Source of the DNA: Thiomargarita sp.
GTDB taxonomy: Bacteria > Pseudomonadota > Gammaproteobacteria > Beggiatoales > Beggiatoaceae
DNA: 11,117 nt
Direction: 5' to 3'
Assembly: GCA_023144675.1 (NCBI GenBank)
Contig: JAGLFE010000404.1
Span: forward strand, 1 to 11,117
Positions 6,685 through 11,117 of the stretch are shown here, one piece after another. The stretch's first letter is position 1. Every line of letters begins with the position of its first letter. Under the pieces are notes generated by a model. The model had not been told where the DNA came from and did not search any database. It worked only from the letters and a program-made list of their open reading frames with translations. The position numbers were made by a program, and so were the translations under genes.

Positions 6685-7338
6685 ATGCCATCATATGCAT
6701 ATAAACAATTTAGGGTTAATATGATTGATGTATGGCGATTAATGGAAGCCCATACAGAATTAAAATCAACTGGTAGAAATAAGAAAAAATTAGGTCATTT
6801 CACTAGAAGCGGTATAATTATGCTTTGTGCATGTTGGGAACTATACACCGAAAATGTTTTAATAGAGTCAATACGATATATTTATAGTAATATTATTAGC
6901 CCTGATCAATTACCAATAGATGTAAAAAAAAATATTAGCAATTATGTCAAAACAGCAAAACATGAATTAAAACCTTTAGAACTTGCTGGCGATGGATGGA
7001 AATTAGTATATGATTCTTATTGCTGTGAAGAATGTAGAAAATTAAATACTCCTAAAACTGCTAATTTACAGAAATTATATAAAAGGTTTATTGGTTATAA
7101 TAAAGTTGATGATTTATGGGTTACAGTATCAACAGATATTGATAATTTTGTTTCATTACGTGGAAAAATAGCACACAATGGCAGAGCATCAGGTTATATT
7201 CACAACTGGCAATTACGAAATTATACTGATATGATCACAGCCAATACTATGAATATGGATAATGAGCTATGTAGTTATCTATTTAATATTGTTGATAACA
7301 CAATTGAACCTTGGAGAAAAATAAAAAATTATGGATAA
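6685..7338 (+). CDS. HEPN-domain protein, putative ribonuclease toxin (RiboL-PSP/MAE_28990-like)
   Basis: A 217-residue, mostly helical, soluble protein. Near the C-terminus it has SLRGKIAHNG, which contains Arg159 and His164 as the R-x4-H catalytic motif of HEPN ribonucleases. The preceding block NTPKTANLQKLYKRFIG (121-137) is typical of the RiboL-PSP/MAE_28990-like HEPN families linked to toxin-antitoxin and phage-defence loci. HEPN proteins of this kind cut RNA, or sometimes act as inactive partners; here the key residues are present. A cysteine cluster (Cys113, Cys114, Cys117) is an extra feature of unclear meaning. AAGGAA (6674-6679) is 5 bases before the ATG. The stop overlaps the start of the next gene by 8 bases, so the two are translationally coupled. 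It sits between narK and a kinase gene and has its own likely control region. The RNA target is unknown. Confidence 0.8.
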   Translation: MPSYAYKQFRVNMIDVWRLMEAHTELKSTGRNKKKLGHFTRSGIIMLCACWELYTENVLIESIRYIYSNIISPDQLPIDVKKNISNYVKTAKHELKPLELAGDGWKLVYDSYCCEECRKLNTPKTANLQKLYKRFIGYNKVDDLWVTVSTDIDNFVSLRGKIAHNGRASGYIHNWQLRNYTDMITANTMNMDNELCSYLFNIVDNTIEPWRKIKNYG

Positions 7339-7651
7339 CAATAATTTAAATTTTCCACGACCTAAAAATTTTCCATACTCTGACGTTTTTTATTTTGATC
7401 AAAAATTTGCCTTAATGTATGGTACATATAAAAACAATGCACATAAAAGTCTTGGTTTAAGATGGATGACAAATTTAAGTGAAATTGGTTATCCAAGTAT
7501 GTATGGTAAAGGAATGTGGATGGTAGTCCCTGATAAATTAGCAATATATATTATTGAAGGAATTCTTACGAATATCAATAGCGAATCAGACAATATACTG
7601 AATAAAGATAAACTTAACGAAGTTATTGCCGATTTACATTCTAAGAAATGA
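7331..7651 (+). CDS. Unrecognised 106-residue partner of the HEPN protein (candidate antitoxin or accessory protein)
   Basis: I do not recognise a family. The protein is 106 residues, soluble, with no signal peptide or membrane helix. The middle is aromatic and glycine-rich (SLGLRWMTNLSEIGYPSMYG, residues 40-59, then KGMWMVVPDKLA), suggesting a compact beta-containing fold. A lysine-rich helical tail follows (NILNKDKLNEVIADLHSKK, 88-106). Its ATG lies within the last codons of the HEPN gene (8-base overlap), so production is coupled to that gene. A GGAG at 7313-7316 is 14 bases upstream, too far to be a strong independent site. Small proteins overlapping a HEPN ribonuclease are often antitoxins, but the toxin-first order and lack of a known antitoxin domain leave this open. 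An intact DNA-binding motif is not evident, so the palindrome's binder is unclear. Confidence 0.65.
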   Translation: MDNNNLNFPRPKNFPYSDVFYFDQKFALMYGTYKNNAHKSLGLRWMTNLSEIGYPSMYGKGMWMVVPDKLAIYIIEGILTNINSESDNILNKDKLNEVIADLHSKK

Positions 7652-7680
7652 GGACTTAATAAAACTATAAACGTACATAA

Positions 7681-7758
7681 CGTTTAAAATCTATCTTAGC
7701 AATAATTTTAGTAATTTTATTATCAATTACCAGCCTATCAGTATATTCTGACATTTAG
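7681..7758 (+). other. Signal-peptide-like reading frame without a start codon (possible gene relic)
   Basis: Between an in-frame stop at 7678-7680 and a TAG at 7756-7758 the frame reads RLKSILAIILVILLSITS and on. That is a basic start, a long hydrophobic core, and a small-residue region, as in an export signal. There is no ATG, GTG or TTG in it. It may be the stub of a lost secreted protein, or chance in an AT-rich spacer. A short inverted repeat AAACGT/ACGTTT (7669-7674, 7680-7685) lies just before it. Confidence 0.2.
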
Positions 7759-7865
7759 TATTAATTTTCCTGTGTTAGAATAGTCTATCTTTTCGTTGTT
7801 TTACCTTATTTTAAATAAAAAATCTAATTAGTTTTGAAATTTGTTAGGTTTATTCACCAAAATAA

Positions 7866-7874
7866 TGTTATAAT
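7866..7874 (+). promoter_or_regulatory. Extended -10 promoter for the kinase/phosphatase gene
   Basis: TGTTATAAT is a perfect extended -10 (TG-N-TATAAT), which can work without a good -35; none is seen at 17 bases. Transcription would begin near 7881, giving a leader of about 31 bases. At the end of that leader TGAGT (7897-7901) can pair with ACTCA (7908-7912) around a 6-base loop, covering the first base of the start codon. The kinase gene is therefore probably expressed independently of the HEPN pair. Confidence 0.55.
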
Positions 7875-7911
7875 ACATTTCCCAAAAATCTCAACCTGAG
7901 TAGAAGCACTC

Positions 7912-9624
7912 ATGTCAGAAGAAAAACTCTCTATTTCTGTTGGTCAATATTCACAAACAGGTCGTAAAGAAAAAAATCAAGATTCCTATGGAGTTTCCAT
8001 ACCTACCGAACCCCTATTAAGGACTAAAGGAATTGCTGCGGTCATTGCTGATGGGGTCAGCAGTAGTGAAGATGGTGGAAAAGCCAGCGATTACAGCGTT
8101 AAAAGTTTTCTCAACGATTACTTTAGCACGCCAGAATCTTGGACAGTTAAAACTGCTGGACAAAAAATTTTAACAGCACTTAATCGTTGGTTATACGGAC
8201 AAGGATATCACTTATATGGCACACATAAAGGGTTAGTAACTACTTTTAGTGCCATCGTAATTAAATCCTCAAAAGCGTATATTTTTCATGTTGGCGATAC
8301 CCGTATTTACCGTTTGCGAGGCAATATTCTTGATTGTTTAACCACCGATCATCGAGTACAGATTTCTAAAGAAAAAGAATATCTTTCTAGGGCGATGGGT
8401 ATTGAATTAAATATTGATATTGACTATCGCACTATAACCGTTGAATCAGGTGATCATTTTATATTTTCCACTGATGGAGTACATGAATACTTAAAAAAAG
8501 AAGTTATACTTAATACCGTTTTAGACAATAGCCATGATTTAGAACAAGCTTGTAAATTACTCACAGACAAAGCCTATGCAAATGATAGCCCTGATAATTT
8601 AAGCGTCCAGATTATTAGGATTGAAACCACTCCCTCGAAAGATATAAATGCTTTTTATCAAAAATTAACTGAATTACCATTTCCACCGCCTTTATCTGTT
8701 GGTATGATTTTAGATGGTTATCGAATTATACGGGAACTTCATGCAAGTAGCCGTAGCCAGCTATATTTAGTCAAAGATGAAGCTGGCAAAGATAAAGACA
8801 GTAAAAAAGAAATGGTGATGAAAACTCCTTCCATTAACTTTGAAGATGATCCAGTTTATATTGACCTATTTTTGCATGAAGAATGGATTGGTAAACGGAT
8901 GAATCATCCACATATAATGAAGGTTTTTGAGCAAACTAGACCCCGTCAATGTTTATATTATATTGCTGAATATCTTCCTGGACAAACTTTAAGACAATGG
9001 ATGAATGATAATCCTAATCCAGCTTTAAGTGAAGTTAGGCATATTGTTGAGCAAATTGCAGCGGGTTTAAAAGCTTTTCATCGTATGGAAATGATTCATC
9101 AAGATTTAAAACCTGAAAATTTGGTATTGGATAAGTATGGTACGGTAAAATTGATTGATTTTGGTTCGACAAAAATTGCTGGACTTGAAGAAATTACCAC
9201 GCCATTGGAGCGAATTAACTTATTAGGTACCAAGAATTACACTGCTCCTGAATATTTGCTGGGTTATACTGGTAGTATTGAGTCCGATATTTTTTCTTTA
9301 GGCGTGATTACGTATGAGATTTTAACCAGTGGGCATCTGCCTTATGGAGAAGCCAAAATTGGACGTATTCCCCGTAAAATGAATTATATTTCAGCTTGCC
9401 ATTATAAACCAGACTTGCCTGCTTGGATTGATTGTACGCTAAAAAAAGCACTTCATCCTAATCCAGAAAAACGTTATAATTCTTTATCCAAATTCTTATA
9501 TGATTGTTCGCACCCGACTCGTACTACTCCGATGTTGGTTAAGAATCCATTATCTTTTTGGCGTTCAGGTGCAATTATCTCTTTATTTTTAAACTTATTG
9601 TTGTTATATTTATTATTTGGCTGA
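7912..9624 (+). CDS. Bifunctional PP2C protein phosphatase / Ser-Thr protein kinase with C-terminal membrane anchor
   Basis: A 570-residue fusion of two opposing enzymes. Residues 7-238 are a PP2C-type phosphatase with metal-site aspartates in NQDSYG (Asp24), ADG (Asp47), GDTR (Asp129), STDG (Asp188) and ANDSPDNLS (Asp225, Asp228). Residues 268-535 are a Hanks-type kinase with Lys304 (VMKT), HQDLKPEN (Asp398, Lys400, Asn403), DFG (417-419) and APE (445-447). A terminal hydrophobic helix (552-569) should tether it to the membrane with both domains in the cytoplasm. Oddities: the ATP-loop glycines are replaced by LHASSRSQLYL, and HQD stands in place of HRD. I recall the same loop in relatives, so it may be a family trait. 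From memory, fusions of this type sit beside nitrate-transporter genes in Pseudomonas and other proteobacteria, which suggests control of nitrate uptake or use. The stop overlaps the next start by one base. Confidence 0.92.
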   Translation: MSEEKLSISVGQYSQTGRKEKNQDSYGVSIPTEPLLRTKGIAAVIADGVSSSEDGGKASDYSVKSFLNDYFSTPESWTVKTAGQKILTALNRWLYGQGYHLYGTHKGLVTTFSAIVIKSSKAYIFHVGDTRIYRLRGNILDCLTTDHRVQISKEKEYLSRAMGIELNIDIDYRTITVESGDHFIFSTDGVHEYLKKEVILNTVLDNSHDLEQACKLLTDKAYANDSPDNLSVQIIRIETTPSKDINAFYQKLTELPFPPPLSVGMILDGYRIIRELHASSRSQLYLVKDEAGKDKDSKKEMVMKTPSINFEDDPVYIDLFLHEEWIGKRMNHPHIMKVFEQTRPRQCLYYIAEYLPGQTLRQWMNDNPNPALSEVRHIVEQIAAGLKAFHRMEMIHQDLKPENLVLDKYGTVKLIDFGSTKIAGLEEITTPLERINLLGTKNYTAPEYLLGYTGSIESDIFSLGVITYEILTSGHLPYGEAKIGRIPRKMNYISACHYKPDLPAWIDCTLKKALHPNPEKRYNSLSKFLYDCSHPTRTTPMLVKNPLSFWRSGAIISLFLNLLLLYLLFG

Positions 9625-10805
9625 TGAAAAATTTATTTTATAGTTTAATCTTTTTGGGTTGCTACGTTCAAGCTGGCGAATGGTCGGGTTATGTGGCAAC
9701 AGAATTACGTTATTTTACTGAATCGCCGTTGTCGGCTAAACAATATGAAGGTTCTAACTTTGCTTTATCAGCTCAACCAGAATATTATCATGAGTGGGAT
9801 AATGGTTATCAAATTTTTGCTTTTGTGCCATTTATTCGGGTTGATCAACAGGATTCGGAACGCAATCATATTGATATTCGTGAATTAACTTGGGTAAAAG
9901 CGGCACAAGATTGGGAATTGCGAGTAGGAATTAGGAAAGTATTTTGGGGCGTTACTGAATCGCAACATTTAGTGGATATTATCAATCAAACTGATTTGGT
10001 AGAACATTCTGATACTGAAGAAAAATTAGGGCAACCCATGATTAATTTGGCATTGATTCGTGATTGGGGGATGCTTGATTTATTTATCTTGCCTTATTTT
10101 AGAGAACGCAATTTTCCTAGTGAAGAAGGAAGATTGCTAAATGCTGGAATTCCAATTGAATCTGAAGCATATTATGAATCTAGTGCTGAAGAAAAGCATA
10201 TTGATTGGGCGGTGCGTTGGGAAAAAATGTGGGGTGATTGGGAAATCGGTTTATCGCATTTTTCAGGAACTAGCCGTGAGCCTGATTTTTTACCAAATAT
10301 AAGTGCAAGTGGGCAATTAAGTTTAACTCCTTATTATGCGCAAATAAATCAAACTGGACTAGATTTACAAGTAACCAAAGAAGATTTTTTATGGAAACTA
10401 GAAGCCATCTCCCGTGATAGTAAAGTAGGCAGATTTACCGCTTTAACTGCTGGTTTAGAATATACCTTTGTCGGAATTTTTGACAGCGATGCTGATTTAG
10501 GAGTTCTGACTGAATATTCATTTGATGATCGCCAAGACAATGCCATGACCCCGTTTCAAAATGATGTTATGTTGGGGATGCGTTTAGCCTTAAATGATGT
10601 GCAAAGTACCGAGTTGTTAGCTGGTGTTGTTTCTGATATGGACAATAATTCGCGGTTTTATTTATTGGAAGCCAGTCGTCGTTTGGGTGATAATTGGAAA
10701 TTAACATTGGAAAGTTATATTTATAGTAATATTTCAAGAGCAGATGTTGCTTATGGTTTTCGTCAAGAAGATTTTATTCAACTTGAATTAGCTTGGTATT
10801 TTTAG
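9624..10805 (+). CDS. Outer-membrane beta-barrel protein of unknown function, coupled to the kinase gene
   Basis: A 393-residue exported protein. I chose the ATG at 9624-9626, overlapping the kinase TGA as TGATG. From there the product begins with a clean signal peptide (MKNLFYSLIFLGCYVQA, cut after residue 17), whereas the upstream extension to 9558 would place it inside the kinase tail. FLGC is a weak lipobox, so signal peptidase I is more likely. The mature part alternates polar and aromatic residues in strand pairs and ends in WYF, the terminal-aromatic signal for outer-membrane barrel assembly. A block at 101-125 (VGIRKVFWGVTESQHLVDII and on) is strongly conserved in similar uncharacterised proteins of marine gammaproteobacteria as I recall. 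It could be a channel or an envelope target linked to the kinase. No ribosome-binding site precedes it, so translation is probably coupled. Function is unknown. Confidence 0.8.
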   Translation: MKNLFYSLIFLGCYVQAGEWSGYVATELRYFTESPLSAKQYEGSNFALSAQPEYYHEWDNGYQIFAFVPFIRVDQQDSERNHIDIRELTWVKAAQDWELRVGIRKVFWGVTESQHLVDIINQTDLVEHSDTEEKLGQPMINLALIRDWGMLDLFILPYFRERNFPSEEGRLLNAGIPIESEAYYESSAEEKHIDWAVRWEKMWGDWEIGLSHFSGTSREPDFLPNISASGQLSLTPYYAQINQTGLDLQVTKEDFLWKLEAISRDSKVGRFTALTAGLEYTFVGIFDSDADLGVLTEYSFDDRQDNAMTPFQNDVMLGMRLALNDVQSTELLAGVVSDMDNNSRFYLLEASRRLGDNWKLTLESYIYSNISRADVAYGFRQEDFIQLELAWYF

Positions 10806-10827
10806 TTTAATTATTTAGGAGAAAATT

Positions 10828-10872
10828 ATGTTGCGTAATTTATTGATTTTGATGTTAATTATGTTTAGTTAG
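10828..10872 (+). pseudogene. Truncated signal-peptide ORF cut off by a repeat
   Basis: AGGAGA (10817-10822), 5 bases before an ATG, is one of the best ribosome-binding sites in the window. It leads to only 14 codons, MLRNLLILMLIMFS, which look like the start of a signal peptide. The frame stops at TAG (10870-10872), inside the first bases of the repeat that begins at 10867. The simplest reading is that a secreted-protein gene once followed the outer-membrane protein in this operon and was broken by insertion of the repeat. A real 14-residue membrane peptide is possible but less likely. Confidence 0.45.
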
Positions 10873-11092
10873 AAATTCAGGCGACATTTAGACGCACGCC
10901 GTGCGCCTCTACCGATAAATTTGATGGAATTGAAAGATTTTCAGAATGATTTTTTGGAATTAATTGATTTGGTTATTTTTTCCAAATTTAATTTATAATT
11001 TCCCAACCGTAGAGGCGCACGGCGTGCGTCTAAACACCTAACCGTATCAAACGTACAAATTACACGACCAATCATGCTAAGAAATTTTCTAC
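10867..11092. repeat. MITE-like or tandem repeat unit with 26-bp perfect inverted arms
   Basis: The left arm at 10887-10912 and the right arm at 11009-11034 are perfect reverse complements over 26 bases, separated by 96 bases. Each arm also contains its own palindrome: in the left arm CGCACG-C-CGTGCG at 10893-10905. The arms are GC-rich, unlike the AT-rich surroundings. The first 25 bases of the unit (10867-10891) recur exactly at 11093-11117, giving a 226-base period. There is no transposase, and the inner open stretch does not look like a gene. It resembles the non-autonomous GTAGAGGCGC-type repeats scattered in some gammaproteobacterial and cyanobacterial genomes, as I recall them. Confidence 0.75.
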
Positions 11093-11117
11093 AGTTAGAA
11101 ATTCAGGCGACATTTAG
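11093..11117. repeat. Start of a second copy of the 226-base repeat at the window edge
   Basis: These 25 bases (AGTTAGAAATTC to CATTTAG) are identical to 10867-10891, so a second unit begins here and is cut by the window. A 25-base exact direct repeat could also be a flanking duplication. If this edge is a contig end, the repeat probably caused the break. Confidence 0.75.

Larger units (their letters stand above)
10806..11117. other. 312-bp region after the outer-membrane gene, filled by a broken ORF and repeats
   Basis: After the outer-membrane gene stop this stretch holds the strong ribosome-binding site and 14-codon stub (10817-10872), one full repeat unit (10867-11092) and the start of the next. 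No intact gene is seen. An ATG at 11074-11076 opens a frame MLRNFLQLEIQATF through the repeat to the edge, but it has no ribosome-binding site and I do not call it. Confidence 0.6.

Noticed and set aside
9558..9623. 22-residue upstream extension of the outer-membrane protein
   Set aside because: It overlaps the kinase's C-terminal helix out of frame. The ATG at 9624 gives a proper signal peptide and a standard TGATG coupling.
10349..10546. Minus-strand open frame inside the outer-membrane gene
   Set aside because: Antisense shadow with no ribosome-binding site or recognisable domain.
10873..10998. Open stretch of about 41 codons inside the repeat unit
   Set aside because: It has no start signal and its sequence follows from the repeat arms; not a gene.
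11074..11117. ATG frame MLRNFLQLEIQATF running to the window edge, resembling the MLRNLL stub
   Set aside because: There is no ribosome-binding site, it reads through repeat DNA, and the resemblance of the first six residues can be chance in AT-rich sequence.
10867..11117. CRISPR array
   Set aside because: The repeats are 226 bases apart with inverted arms, not short direct repeats with regular spacers, and no cas gene is present.

Overview
The window is AT-rich and codes like a Gram-negative gammaproteobacterium. It carries an LpxH (lipid A synthesis), an outer-membrane beta-barrel protein and a NarK-type nitrate transporter. The gene content and the low GC fit a nitrate-using sulfur or methane oxidiser (Beggiatoaceae/Thiotrichales-like). 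That taxonomic call is inference, because no rRNA or tRNA lies in the window.

The left arm (1-4312) is entirely on the minus strand. In transcription order it holds lpxH, a copper-exporting P1B-ATPase (copA), a 72-bp gap with a decayed fragment of a restriction-modification gene, a vapBC toxin-antitoxin pair, and the start of a type ISP/IIG restriction-modification enzyme that runs off the left edge. The decayed fragment matches the 5' end of that same restriction-modification gene, so vapBC is bracketed by an intact and a broken copy.

A very AT-rich divergent spacer (4313-4848) separates the arms. It holds a minus-strand TATAAT that fits lpxH and, facing right, a near-consensus FNR/Anr box with a TATAAT downstream, placed to make the nitrate transporter oxygen-responsive.

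The right arm (4849-10805) is on the plus strand: narK; a two-gene insert (a HEPN-family putative ribonuclease with an RGKIAH motif, overlapped by a 106-residue protein I do not recognise); a one-polypeptide PP2C phosphatase/Ser-Thr kinase with a C-terminal membrane anchor; and an outer-membrane protein whose start overlaps the kinase stop (TGATG). NarK plus a PP2C-kinase fusion is, from memory, a recurring neighbourhood in other proteobacteria, so the HEPN pair looks like an accessory module placed between partners. It has its own putative promoter, a near-perfect 25-bp palindrome as candidate operator, and translational coupling. It is the best candidate here for an undescribed system.

The right edge (10806-11117) has a strong ribosome-binding site leading into a signal-peptide-like ORF that stops after 14 codons, exactly where a repeat begins. 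The repeat has 26-bp perfect inverted arms, GC-rich against the AT-rich background, and its first 25 bases recur at the last 25 bases of the window.
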